This document shows positions 8,831-17,447 of a stretch of 64,000 bases of DNA, piece by piece. The DNA comes from Pseudomonas sp. B6002 (GTDB lineage: Bacteria > Pseudomonadota > Gammaproteobacteria > Pseudomonadales > Pseudomonadaceae), in NCBI RefSeq assembly GCF_013385985.1, contig NZ_JACAOY010000004.1, forward strand, positions 399,129 to 463,128, in the 5' to 3' direction. The position numbers and the translations under genes are program-made. The notes beneath the pieces are model-generated. The model ran no database searches, was not told the DNA's origin, and saw nothing but the letters and a program-made list of their open reading frames with translations. Within the stretch, counting starts at the first letter, position 1, and each line of letters begins with the position of its first letter.

Positions 8831-9925
8831 TTACGGCTTGTGACCGCGTGACAGGAACTCGTGGGACTGCATTTCCAGCAGGCGGCTCAGCGTGCGCTGG
8901 AACTCGAAGTTCAAGCGACCACCGGTGTACAAATCCTTCAACTCAACTTCCGCCGAGATGATCAGCTTCACGTTACGATCGTAGAACTCGTCGACCATGT
9001 TGATGAAACGGCGCGCGATGTCGTCAGTGGTGACGCTCATCTGCTCCACACCACTCAGGATCACGGCGTGGAAGATCTTGCCCAGCTCGATGTAGTCGTT
9101 CTGGCTACGCGGGCCGTCGCACAGGGCACGGAAGTCGAACCAGGCCACGTCATCACAAGTGCGCAAGGCAATGATTTCGCGGTTCTCGATCATCAGCTTG
9201 TCGTTTTCCACTGCCTGGGTGCATTCCGGCGTCAACGCACGGAAGCTCTTTTTCAGGCTCTCGTGGGCCGCTTCGTTCAGCGGGAAGTGGAACAGCTCGG
9301 CTTGCTCCAGATGGCGCAGGCGGTAGTCGACGCCGCTGTCGACGTTGACGATCTCGGTGTTCTGCTTGATCAGCGCAATGGCGGGCAGGAAGCGCGCACG
9401 TTGCAGGCCATCCTTGTACAAACCGTCGGGCACGATGTTCGAGGTGGCAACCAGGGTCACGCCGTTCTTGAACAGCTCTTCCATCAGGGTGCCGAGGATC
9501 ATGGCATCGGTGATGTCGGAGACGAAGAATTCATCGAAACAGATCACCCGCGCTTCTTCGGAGAAACGCTTGGCGATGATGGTCAGCGGGTTCTTCTCGC
9601 CCGGCAGGGTCTTCATTTCTTCGTGCACGCGCTTCATGAAGCGGTGGAAGTGCGTCCGGACCTTTTCCTTGAACGGCAGCGCTTCGAAGAAGGTGTCTAC
9701 CAGGTAAGTCTTGCCCCGGCCGACGCCGCCCCAGAAGTACAAGCCTTTGACCGGCGTGTGGTCTTTCTTGCCAAACAGCTTGCTGAACATCCCTGGCTTG
9801 TTTTGCGAGGCGGCGATCAGGTCGTCGTACAGGCGCTGCAAATGGCGCACCGCATTTTCCTGGGCCGCGTCATGAAAGAATTCAGGGCGCTTCAGATCAG
9901 CTTGATATCGTTCTAGGGGCGTCAT
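8831..9925 (-). CDS. zapE: Cell division protein ZapE (AFG1-family ATPase)
   Basis: ZapE is an AFG1-like P-loop ATPase that acts at the Z-ring late in division under stress in E. coli. The 364-aa protein has Walker A GGVGRGKT at residues 66-73 and Walker B ICFDEFF at 128-134, followed by a typical sensor region (TSNIVPDGLYKDGLQR). The frame is open 21 codons further upstream, but MTPLERYQADL is the family N-terminus, so I place the start at 9925. It follows trpS on the same strand, with a terminator between them. Confidence 0.93.
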   Translation of the reverse strand: MTPLERYQADLKRPEFFHDAAQENAVRHLQRLYDDLIAASQNKPGMFSKLFGKKDHTPVKGLYFWGGVGRGKTYLVDTFFEALPFKEKVRTHFHRFMKRVHEEMKTLPGEKNPLTIIAKRFSEEARVICFDEFFVSDITDAMILGTLMEELFKNGVTLVATSNIVPDGLYKDGLQRARFLPAIALIKQNTEIVNVDSGVDYRLRHLEQAELFHFPLNEAAHESLKKSFRALTPECTQAVENDKLMIENREIIALRTCDDVAWFDFRALCDGPRSQNDYIELGKIFHAVILSGVEQMSVTTDDIARRFINMVDEFYDRNVKLIISAEVELKDLYTGGRLNFEFQRTLSRLLEMQSHEFLSRGHKP

Positions 9926-9945
9926 AATTTCGTTAGCAAGGCAAC

Positions 9946-9975
9946 AAAAACGGGCCGTCACTGTAACGACGGCCC
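9946..9975 (-). terminator. Rho-independent terminator of trpS
   Basis: A perfect 8-bp stem GGGCCGTC/GACGGCCC with an 8-nt loop is followed on the minus strand by a T run (five A at 9946-9950 on the plus strand). It lies 30 nt after the trpS stop and ahead of zapE. Confidence 0.85.
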
Positions 9976-10004
9976 CGGATAATGGCAATCAACCCTTGGT
10001 CGGG

Positions 10005-11360
10005 TTAATCCTCGATAGGGGTCAACGCAACGCGCAGGGCTTCGATGGCCGCATCGCGCGACGCTTCGTCGGCGAACTCGGCACTGTCGGCCACCGCAGC
10101 GCCGTCCAGCCATACGCTGAAGCCCAGGGCTTCGGTGCGCACGTCCAGGGCGTCGCCACTTTGCAGTTGCTTGGTCACCGCACCAGCGGCTTTACCATCG
10201 GCAAAGTTGCGCGACAGCAGCAGTTGTTCGCCATCGGCCGCCAGCAGGCGGAAGCGGAAGCTGCCATCATCTTCACGGAAGCTCACGAAGCGCGCGGCTT
10301 TCGCAGCTTTCTTCTTGGCCGCCACCGGCGCCGCCGCTTGATTGACGAACGAGCGCAGGCCCACCGCTTCACGCAGTTCAGCCAGGAACGGCGCCGCCAC
10401 GGCACGGGCTTTCTTGGCACCGATCAGCAGCAGGTCTTCCATGTCGGACGGGCGCGACATCAATTGATGGTAACGCTCGCGGGCTTCGCCCAGCTGGCCA
10501 TCCAGCAGTTGGAACAGGCGGTTCTTCGCCTCGCCCCAGCCCAGGCCTTGCAGCAATTCAGCGCGGAACTCTTCTTCCTGCGCCTTGCTGGCAAACGCTT
10601 GGTACAGGGTGAACAAGTGCGAGTTGTCCGGGTCTTTGGCTTCGCCCGGCGCGCGGGAGTCGGTGACGATGCGCGAGATGGCGTCTTTCATGTCCTTGGC
10701 GCTGGTGAACAACGGGATGGTGTTGTCGTAGCTCTTGGACATTTTGCGGCCATCCAGGCCCGGCAAGGTGGCGACGCTTTCTTCGATCAACGCCTCGGGC
10801 ATGGTGAAGAATTCTTTACCGTTGCCGAACAGGTGGTTGAAGCGCTGGCCGATGTCGCGGGCCATTTCCACGTGCTGGATCTGGTCGCGGCCGACCGGCA
10901 CCTTGTGCGCGTTGAACATCAGGATGTCCGCCGCCATCAGCACCGGGTAGCTGTACAAGCCCATGCTGATGCCCGCATCCGGGTCTTCGCCGGCTTCCAC
11001 GTTCTTGTCCACCGAGGCCTTGTACGCATGGGCACGGTTGAGCAGGCCCTTGGCGGCCACGCAGGTGAGCAGCCAGGTCAGCTCGGGGATTTCCGGGATG
11101 TCCGACTGGCGATAGAACGTCACCCGGTTCACATCCAGGCCACCGGCCAGCCAGGTCGCGGCGATTTCCATACGCGAGCGCTGGATGCGCTGCGGGTCAT
11201 CGCACTTGATCAGGGCGTGGTAGTCGGCCAGGAAGTAGAAGGAGTCGGCATTGGCGTCCTGGCTGGCAAGGATTGCCGGGCGGATCGCGCCAGCGTAGTT
11301 GCCCAGGTGCGGCGTGCCGGTGGTGGTGATGCCGGTGAGGATACGGGTACGAGTCGTCAT
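10005..11360 (-). CDS. trpS: Tryptophanyl-tRNA synthetase with C-terminal extension
   Basis: TrpRS charges tRNA-Trp with tryptophan in the cytoplasm. The class I core has the HIGH-type motif PHLGN at residues 17-21 and KMSKS at 206-210. At 451 aa it is about 115 residues longer than E. coli TrpRS. The extra part is an Ala/Lys-rich linker at about 342-355, then a module (356-451) that starts ARFVSFREDDGSFRFRLLAA and resembles a DUF1508/YegP-type repeat. A TrpRS of similar length is known to me from P. aeruginosa, so the extension is probably genus-wide. The extension's role is unknown. Confidence 0.95.
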   Translation of the reverse strand: MTTRTRILTGITTTGTPHLGNYAGAIRPAILASQDANADSFYFLADYHALIKCDDPQRIQRSRMEIAATWLAGGLDVNRVTFYRQSDIPEIPELTWLLTCVAAKGLLNRAHAYKASVDKNVEAGEDPDAGISMGLYSYPVLMAADILMFNAHKVPVGRDQIQHVEMARDIGQRFNHLFGNGKEFFTMPEALIEESVATLPGLDGRKMSKSYDNTIPLFTSAKDMKDAISRIVTDSRAPGEAKDPDNSHLFTLYQAFASKAQEEEFRAELLQGLGWGEAKNRLFQLLDGQLGEARERYHQLMSRPSDMEDLLLIGAKKARAVAAPFLAELREAVGLRSFVNQAAAPVAAKKKAAKAARFVSFREDDGSFRFRLLAADGEQLLLSRNFADGKAAGAVTKQLQSGDALDVRTEALGFSVWLDGAAVADSAEFADEASRDAAIEALRVALTPIED

Positions 11361-11384
11361 GGGTAATCGCTTATCAGACTGCTA

Positions 11385-12014
11385 TCAATTCGAGAGGCGC
11401 GGCAGCACCAGATCCTTCAGATCGGTGAGCTTGCCATGAAAAAAGTGCCCGCATTCTGCCACTTTCAGCAGCTCATGGGGGCGTTTCAGGGCGGCGGACC
11501 AGTCGTAGACGGTCTGCGGGTCGACCACTTCGTCGGTTTCTGGCTGGATCAGGGTCAGCGGGCAGCCCTGTGGCAGCACGTCGGTATCACGCAGGCGCAT
11601 CACCGCAGCGGCCACCATAAACAGGTGCGCGAGTTGTTCGCCCTTGGCTTCCAGGCGCCCGCCAAGGCTGGCCGCCACGTAGCCACCGAAGGAAAAGCCG
11701 AGCAGGGTGATCGGCAGGTCCGGGTGTTTTTCCCGCAGCCAGGTGGCGGCTGCTTCAGCGTCATCCACTTCACCGGTGCTCATGTCGTGAGTACCGGCAC
11801 TGGCACCGACGCCACGGTAATTGAAACGCAAGGTAATCAAACCGGCATCGCGGGCGGTGCGTTGCAGGGTCGAAACGACTTTATTGAGCATGGTCCCACC
11901 CTGCACCGGGTTGGGGTGGCAGATCAGCGCCAGGCCACGTGGCTCGGGGTGATCCAGGTACAGGGCTTCCAATTGGCCTACCGGGCCATCGATCAAAACG
12001 GGGGTTTCACGCAT
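11385..12014 (-). CDS. Small alpha/beta hydrolase
   Basis: This is a 209-aa alpha/beta hydrolase of the dienelactone-hydrolase-like group that usually lacks a lid domain. It has ALICHPNPVQGGTMLNK near residue 30 (oxyanion region), the nucleophile elbow GFSFGG at 106-111 (Ser108), a likely acid Asp in PETDEVVDP, and a His in CGHFFHGKL near the C-terminus. The frame is open 21 codons further upstream, but the family usually begins RETPVLIDGPVGQLEA, so I start at 12014. No good ribosome site supports either start. The substrate is unknown. It lies upstream of trpS and may share its transcript. Confidence 0.82.
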   Translation of the reverse strand: MRETPVLIDGPVGQLEALYLDHPEPRGLALICHPNPVQGGTMLNKVVSTLQRTARDAGLITLRFNYRGVGASAGTHDMSTGEVDDAEAAATWLREKHPDLPITLLGFSFGGYVAASLGGRLEAKGEQLAHLFMVAAAVMRLRDTDVLPQGCPLTLIQPETDEVVDPQTVYDWSAALKRPHELLKVAECGHFFHGKLTDLKDLVLPRLSN

Positions 12015-12161
12015 GAGCAAGGAATGAACTCCGTGACCTCTCAAAGGGTCGACTCGTCTAGCTAAAAGTCTGTGCATGGCATCATTGCGAGCTTAATCGC
12101 GGTATACAGCGCAGGTCCGAGCCGTTAACGTAAAGCAAAGCCGTTTATAGAGGAAGGACTC

Positions 12162-12599
12162 GTGGAACACTCGCTCTTAGTTTGGTTGTTGCCGACTCTT
12201 GCCCTGGTTGCCGGTGTCGCCATTGGTTTCCTGGTTGCTCGCTTGCTGCCCAATGCCGCGCCTAACCGCACGCAGCGTCAGCTGGATGACATTCAGGAAC
12301 GTTTTGACAGTTATCAGAACGAGGTTGTTACCCACTTCAACAGCACCGCGACCCTGGTCAAGAAGCTCACCCAGAGCTACCAGGAAGTACAGGATCACCT
12401 CGCCGATGGCGCCAACCGCCTGGCCCTCGACGACATCACCCGTCAGCGCCTGCTGGCCGCGTTGCATTCCGATGCACCGCAAACCCCACGGGAGCGCCTG
12501 ACCCCACCCCGGGAAAACCAGGAGCCACCCCGGGACTACGCGCCAAAAACGCCGAACGCCCCAGGCATGCTGGATGAGCATTACGGCTTGAAGAAGTAA
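12162..12599 (+). CDS. zapG: ZapG/YhcB-like membrane protein (DUF1043)
   Basis: ZapG (YhcB) is an inner-membrane protein linking cell division and envelope synthesis in E. coli. The 145-aa protein has one N-terminal membrane helix (about residues 5-27), a coiled-coil segment (about 38-90, RTQRQLDDIQERFDSYQNEV) and a disordered proline-rich tail. The start is GTG at 12162, fixed by AGGAAGG 4-10 nt upstream. It is divergent from the hydrolase/trpS unit and has its own strong terminator. Confidence 0.9.
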   Translation: MEHSLLVWLLPTLALVAGVAIGFLVARLLPNAAPNRTQRQLDDIQERFDSYQNEVVTHFNSTATLVKKLTQSYQEVQDHLADGANRLALDDITRQRLLAALHSDAPQTPRERLTPPRENQEPPRDYAPKTPNAPGMLDEHYGLKK

Positions 12600-12612
12600 C
12601 ATCTCTTCACGC

Positions 12613-12652
12613 ACAAAAAAGCCCGGCTGATCGATGATCAGCCGGGCTTTTT
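12613..12652 (+). terminator. Rho-independent terminator of zapG
   Basis: A perfect 12-bp stem GCCCGGCTGATC / GATCAGCCGGGC with a tiny loop is flanked by an A run before and seven T after. It is likely bidirectional. Confidence 0.9.
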
Positions 12653-12672
12653 TATTGGATCACGCATCAACT

Positions 12673-12760
12673 GTAGGAGCCGACTTGCCGGCGATGGCGG
12701 TGTGTCAGGCAAAAGATGGGTTGCTTGATCAACCGCTATCGCCGGCAAGCCGGCTCCTAC
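12673..12760. repeat. REPIN, GTAGGAGCCGG family
   Basis: Inverted REP units at 12673-12695 (one mismatch: GCCGAC for GCCGGC) and 12738-12760 flank a 42-nt spacer. This is the second REP family of the window. It lies between convergent zapG and the ABC exporter gene. Confidence 0.88.
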
Positions 12761-12770
12761 GGGAAGCGCG

Positions 12771-14495
12771 TCAGGCCGCGGGCTGTTCCTGCAATAGCCC
12801 GCTTTCGATCCGCACATGCCGCCCGTGGAAACGCTTGAGGCTGCTGCGATGGCCGACGCTGACGATGCTCAGCCCCGGCAGCTCATCGATCAATGCCTGA
12901 TACAACGTCGCCTCGTCCTCTTCATCCATGGCCGAGGTGGCTTCGTCCATGTACAGCCATTGCGGTGCGAACAACAACGCGCGGGCAAACGCCAGGCGCT
13001 GCTGCTCACCCGGCGAGAGCATGCGCTGCCAGTGGTTGGCTTCGTCCAGGCGCGCCACCAGATGCGGTAGGCGGCAGGTCTCCAGCACCTGTGCATAACG
13101 TTCCGCCGGGTAGACGCTGTCCTCCTGTGGATAACTCAACACCGCCTTCAACGTGCCAATCGGCAGGTAAGGCTTTTGCGGCAGGAACAGGTAGCGCGCC
13201 GCCGGCAGGCGAATGCTGCCGTGGCCTGCGGGCCATAAATGCCCCATGGCTCGCAGCAACGTACTTTTGCCGCTGCCGGAACGACCACTGAGCATCACGC
13301 GCTGGCCCGGCTCTACCGTCATGTCGGCATGGGTGAGCAAATGGCGGCCGTCGGCCAGGTCCATGCCCAGGTCTTGCACCACCAGGCGCTCGCCCTCCGG
13401 GCGCACGTCGATGGCCGGCGCGCGCTGCTCGTTCTCGCTCATGGCCTGGTGGAAACTCAACAGACGATCACTGGTGGCGCGCCACGACGCCAGCTCCGAA
13501 TACGCGCTGATAAACCAGCTGAAGTTCTCTTGCACGTTGCCGAAGGCCGAGTTGATTTGCATCAGCTCGCCCAGCTCGATCTTGCCGGTGAAGTAACGTG
13601 GCGCCGCGACGATGAACGGGAAGATGATTGCGATCTGGCTGTAGCCGGCGGTGAAGAACGTCAGGCGCTTGGACACTTTCATGATGTCCCAGAAGTTGTG
13701 CCAAACCTTGCCGAAACGTGCGCTCAGGCGCTGGTTTTCATTCGGCTCGCCGTTGTACAGGGCGATGCTCTCGGCGTTCTCACGCACGCGCACCATGGAG
13801 AAACGCAAGTCCGCTTCGAAACGTTGTTGTTGATTGCTCAAGCCGATCAAGCGACGGCCGATCAAGTGCGTCAGCCAGCTGCCCACGGCGGCATACAACA
13901 GCGCGCACCAGAACATGTAGCCGGGAATGGTGATGCCAAACACTTCGATGCTGCCCGACACGCCCCACAGGATGATGGAGAACGACACCAGGCTGACCAC
14001 GTTACGCAGCAACCCGAGGCCCAGGCTCAAAGTGCTGGAGGTGAAGTTGTTGAGGTCTTCGGAAATCCGCTGGTCCGGGTTATCGGTGTAGCCGCCCTGC
14101 TCCAGCTGGTAGTAGTTCTTGTCGGAGAGCCAACGCGCAAAGTGTTTCTCGGTGAGCCAGGCACGCCAGCGGATGGTCAGCATCTGGGTCAGGTACAGGC
14201 GGTACACCGCGCCGAGGATCGCCACGGCGGCGATCCCGCCGAAGTAGCCGATCAGTTGCCAGAAGGCATCGGTGTCCTTCTTTTCCAGGGCGTTGTAGAA
14301 GTCCTTGTACCAGTGGTTGATCCACACGGAGATCGCCACGCTGAACAGCGACAGACCGATCACCGCCGCCAGCAATAACCAGGCCTTGCCCTTCTCTTCG
14401 CTGCGCCAATAGGGCGTGATCATCGCCCAGGTTCGGCGAAAGAAGTGCCCACGCACCGCGTCGTTGACCGCGGAGTACTCAGCGTTCTGATTCAT
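12771..14495 (-). CDS. SbmA/BacA-like ABC transporter, fused permease-ATPase
   Basis: This 574-aa half-size ABC protein has an N-terminal SbmA/BacA-type membrane domain (about residues 25-340, with WRAWLTEKHFARWL and NPDQRISEDLNNF) and a C-terminal ATPase with Walker A SGRSGSGKS near residue 400, signature LSPGEQQR and Walker B WLYMDEATSA. The fused form resembles E. coli YddA and the mycobacterial Rv1819c type, which moves vitamin B12, bleomycin and antimicrobial peptides. Direction and substrate cannot be told from sequence. It is divergent from the toxin-like gene at 14756. Whether it has anything to do with that gene is open. Confidence 0.9.
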   Translation of the reverse strand: MNQNAEYSAVNDAVRGHFFRRTWAMITPYWRSEEKGKAWLLLAAVIGLSLFSVAISVWINHWYKDFYNALEKKDTDAFWQLIGYFGGIAAVAILGAVYRLYLTQMLTIRWRAWLTEKHFARWLSDKNYYQLEQGGYTDNPDQRISEDLNNFTSSTLSLGLGLLRNVVSLVSFSIILWGVSGSIEVFGITIPGYMFWCALLYAAVGSWLTHLIGRRLIGLSNQQQRFEADLRFSMVRVRENAESIALYNGEPNENQRLSARFGKVWHNFWDIMKVSKRLTFFTAGYSQIAIIFPFIVAAPRYFTGKIELGELMQINSAFGNVQENFSWFISAYSELASWRATSDRLLSFHQAMSENEQRAPAIDVRPEGERLVVQDLGMDLADGRHLLTHADMTVEPGQRVMLSGRSGSGKSTLLRAMGHLWPAGHGSIRLPAARYLFLPQKPYLPIGTLKAVLSYPQEDSVYPAERYAQVLETCRLPHLVARLDEANHWQRMLSPGEQQRLAFARALLFAPQWLYMDEATSAMDEEDEATLYQALIDELPGLSIVSVGHRSSLKRFHGRHVRIESGLLQEQPAA

Positions 14496-14530
14496 CGTTC
14501 ACGCTCTGTAAGAAAATGTGACAGGTGTTT

Positions 14531-14554
14531 GAACCGATCATAGACGATCGGTTC
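14531..14554. promoter_or_regulatory. Perfect inverted repeat between exporter and toxin-like gene
   Basis: GAACCGATC and its reverse complement GATCGGTTC are separated by six bases. It lies 36 nt upstream of the exporter ATG on the minus strand. It may be an operator or a leader hairpin of the exporter transcript. Confidence 0.4.
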
Positions 14555-14591
14555 AGGGCGCCGTGCGGCCTGACGCAGATTGTTCAGACTT

Positions 14592-14617
14592 TGTTCAGCG
14601 CGGTAAAGGACGCTTCT
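14592..14617. repeat. Degenerate copy of the roxR 3' end (left flank of toxin 1)
   Basis: These 26 bases match 17422-17447 at 23 of 26 positions in direct orientation. The right copy is the last codons and stop of roxR. The left copy lies in noncoding DNA 139 nt before the toxin-like gene, so the pair brackets it. Confidence 0.5.
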
Positions 14618-14755
14618 TTCGCCACGGACCGCGCGCATCAAGAAAGCTCGACCTACCGCGAGTGAAAGAAGAAGTGACATAGACAGAGGAACGTTGCCTA
14701 CAGCCTTGCCACACAGGAAGCCCATCAACAACCGTTCCTGCCTGAGGCTCCCGTT

Positions 14756-17377
14756 ATGCAAATTGCCCCCCATCAACACGTCAACCTTTACCCTGTGTCA
14801 TCAGCCCCCACGTCGCCGCAAGCTCGCCAAAAACGCTCGATTGATGCCAGCGCGCCTAAAGACCAGGAAGTCGTGCAGGAGGTCAAACCGACGCAGCAAT
14901 CATCAGGAGGCGGTTACGAAGAAGTGAGCGTCAACCCTGATCCGGGTAAACGCATCGGGGTGGGTGAGAAAACGCCATCCCCGGTCGACCTGGGCGTCAA
15001 CATCAACATCGACCCCATCACGCAAGACGTCAGCAACTCGCTCAATAGCGTCGAGCAGGAAGCTTCAAACTACTTCAAGAATCTATTCGCAAAGTTTATA
15101 CAACGGTCCAAATTCCCTGAGGAGGAAAAAAGGTGGAACGTCGACCCCGATAACACATATCTGGTGACGTTCGAATACAACACCACCGGCGAAAAGCCCT
15201 ACCCCGCGAAAATCATTCAGCGCCTCTCGTTGACCCAGGCGCTCATACAGAACGCCCAGGAGACGCCCTCGGGGCAAGGGTTTGCAGTGCCTTACTACGC
15301 CGGTGGCCCGGACGTCATCGTCAAACCCGATCTGGAAATACGCACACCTGGAACATTCGACTTTTCCAGCCGTTTTAATCCGGGTACGGAAAAGGCCGAC
15401 ATCACTCATACCTTCCAAGGTATTTATAAAGAGTCCCCAGGAGAGCCTGCAACAGCCTACAACGCTGGCAACGAAAGTGGGATCAGGCCGGCAGAACTCA
15501 GGCAACTGATCAAGACGGCTGACTATCAAAAGCCTTACAAAGAGTATCTGGATGACTTCTGGAGCCGCCACCAGGAGAAATACCCTGTGCTGGCCAAAGC
15601 CTCGCTCGTCAAATCTGCCATGGCCCAACACCAGGAAGGTAGCCTGACCACACAAGGTCGCGAGCTGATCATGCGGGCTGCGGGCTTGTCAGGTCATCAA
15701 GAGTCATGGCCAGACGTCAAGTTCGAGGACTTGCAAAAGAACCCGCCCAAGGATCCCAACATTGAACTGGGCCTGTTGAAAGTCGGCAGCTATCAATCCA
15801 CCGACCTGATGTACATCACGGACACCAAGAGCACACCGGCGCTGACCCTGCTATACATCCCCGGGAACTCCTCGCCGCTGCACAGCTTCAACAGCCAGGC
15901 CGAGATGAAGACCTGGCTGGCAGAGCAAATGGCCGCCCCGACCAAACGTGATGCCATGGCGTTGCACTTTGCCTTGAAAGACAAACCCAACGGGTTGGCC
16001 AGGGCCGGTGTCGACGAAACCCTGGCAGGGCTCGGCACCTGGCCGCAAAAGCGTGAAACCCCGGGCGGATTGTTCAATTACGATCACCGGGCCTTCAGCG
16101 GCTTTTGGGATCCACAAACGTACATCACTACAGAGCCCAGTAGCCTGCCGCTTGATGAAATGACGAAACGCCAGAAAAATCGCTCCTATGCCGATGCGGA
16201 TGTCCAGATCACCAGTAATGCCGATGTAACCAAAAAGGCCATTTTGTCGGGCCTGGAAAAAACCAAAAAATTTGCGCTGTTTTTAACGCCGCTGGCATTG
16301 GTGATGCCTGAAGTAGGGCTGGCGCTGGATGCTTTTTATCTGGCAGACGGCGTCACCACCACCGTCGTTGGTATTGACGACAAGGCGCACGGTAAACCCC
16401 AAGGCACCGAGCGGATCGTGTTTGGTGTTTTCAATGCCGCAACCGTCGTGCTTCCCCATATCGCGAGAGCAGGCAAGGCAACAGAAGGCGCGGCGGGCAA
16501 AGTCGAGTACGAAACCATAACGCCCAACGATAACCCTGCGCCGAACAGCCCCGAAACGGCGCAGATACACACGCCGGACGTGGAGCCCATCCGGCCGAGC
16601 TCCGCTCGCCCCCTGCCCGACTTCAGCGCTCACGCCCTGCCCGAAAATCTCCTTGAAGGTCGCACATTGAGAGGAGATGGTACGTATCAGGTTGGGGAGC
16701 AGTTCTACGTCCGTTACACCGACGGCACGGGCGTCAGCCGAGTGTTTGAGATCAGCCGAAATTACAAAATCGAGAATGGGTATGTTCGGGTCATCGACCC
16801 CGTCACCCAGAAAACCGTGATGTTCCTGGAATCTGCGGGTCACGGTGAATGGCGCTTGAACACAATGAAAGGCGGCGGCAAGAAATTCATCAAGCCTGCA
16901 CAGCAAAAAGGGCCGCTCGCCAAAGAGAACGCGGTGCCAGGCATTTCAGCGAACGCGCCATTGGCCAATCATCAGGATTGGCAATCCCTATTGGATTCGG
17001 GCACGTACAACGGACAGCCGGTATACATTCACTACACCGACAAGGCCGGCGCGGAAGCGATCGCCCAGGGACAAAGCATTACAGATTCGACGCGAGGAGC
17101 AACGCGCGCAGGCTCAAAAGGGGGCATATACGTCAACCCTCCAGGTCAGCAATTCAACAGCGAAAACGTCGAAGACCTGTTGTTTCTAGGTAACGAGCGC
17201 TACGTGGGCAGGGGTGACTACATGGTGATATTCAGCACTGATCAGGCACCCGAGGAGCTCGGTGCCATCACCGCCGGCAGCCCGTTCGTCGAGCTGAGGA
17301 TGCCCAAGGAAATCAAGCTGAAACCGTCGAACTTTCTGTATTTGGGACCGAACAAATTCCCCAACTACTTCGATTGA
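14756..17377 (+). CDS. Dermonecrotic-toxin-like large protein with C-terminal ADP-ribosyltransferase-like domain
   Basis: This 873-aa protein has no signal peptide and a Pro/Lys-rich N-terminus. Residues about 180-470 resemble the core of Pseudomonas proteins called dermonecrotic-toxin-domain or DUF6543 (LDDFWSRHQEKYPVLAK at 265, then GRELIMRAAG). A hydrophobic stretch lies at about 505-545. Residues about 632-702 form a module shared with the protein at 20355. Residues 738-873 look like an ADP-ribosyltransferase of the HYD1 polymorphic-toxin type: VYIHYTDKAGAEAIAQG (His759, Tyr760), then GGIYVNPPG and GRGDYMVIFS. The gene ends 47 nt before the roxR stop on the other strand, leaving no room for an immunity gene. 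TGAGG about 9 nt upstream supports the ATG. Family names are from memory. Function is inferred as a secreted toxin, target unknown. Confidence 0.7.
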   Translation: MQIAPHQHVNLYPVSSAPTSPQARQKRSIDASAPKDQEVVQEVKPTQQSSGGGYEEVSVNPDPGKRIGVGEKTPSPVDLGVNINIDPITQDVSNSLNSVEQEASNYFKNLFAKFIQRSKFPEEEKRWNVDPDNTYLVTFEYNTTGEKPYPAKIIQRLSLTQALIQNAQETPSGQGFAVPYYAGGPDVIVKPDLEIRTPGTFDFSSRFNPGTEKADITHTFQGIYKESPGEPATAYNAGNESGIRPAELRQLIKTADYQKPYKEYLDDFWSRHQEKYPVLAKASLVKSAMAQHQEGSLTTQGRELIMRAAGLSGHQESWPDVKFEDLQKNPPKDPNIELGLLKVGSYQSTDLMYITDTKSTPALTLLYIPGNSSPLHSFNSQAEMKTWLAEQMAAPTKRDAMALHFALKDKPNGLARAGVDETLAGLGTWPQKRETPGGLFNYDHRAFSGFWDPQTYITTEPSSLPLDEMTKRQKNRSYADADVQITSNADVTKKAILSGLEKTKKFALFLTPLALVMPEVGLALDAFYLADGVTTTVVGIDDKAHGKPQGTERIVFGVFNAATVVLPHIARAGKATEGAAGKVEYETITPNDNPAPNSPETAQIHTPDVEPIRPSSARPLPDFSAHALPENLLEGRTLRGDGTYQVGEQFYVRYTDGTGVSRVFEISRNYKIENGYVRVIDPVTQKTVMFLESAGHGEWRLNTMKGGGKKFIKPAQQKGPLAKENAVPGISANAPLANHQDWQSLLDSGTYNGQPVYIHYTDKAGAEAIAQGQSITDSTRGATRAGSKGGIYVNPPGQQFNSENVEDLLFLGNERYVGRGDYMVIFSTDQAPEELGAITAGSPFVELRMPKEIKLKPSNFLYLGPNKFPNYFD

Positions 17378-17421
17378 GGGCGCCTGGAAATAGCCGGGTA
17401 GCCCAGCTATTTCACGTTACC

Positions 17422-17447
17422 TGTTCAGCGCCGTACCGGACGCTTCT
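17422..17447. repeat. roxR 3' end, right copy of the flanking repeat
   Basis: This is the partner of 14592-14617 (23 of 26 identical). It contains the roxR stop codon and its last conserved codons (KRPVRR), so this is the original copy. Confidence 0.5.

Noticed and set aside
14492-14779. A 95-codon minus-strand frame between the exporter and toxin 1
   Set aside because: It overlaps the toxin start, has no ribosome site or known family, and includes the degenerate roxR-end copy in another frame, so it is probably noncoding.
17378-17424. A possible immunity gene after toxin 1
   Set aside because: Only 47 nt separate it from the roxR stop; no ORF fits.
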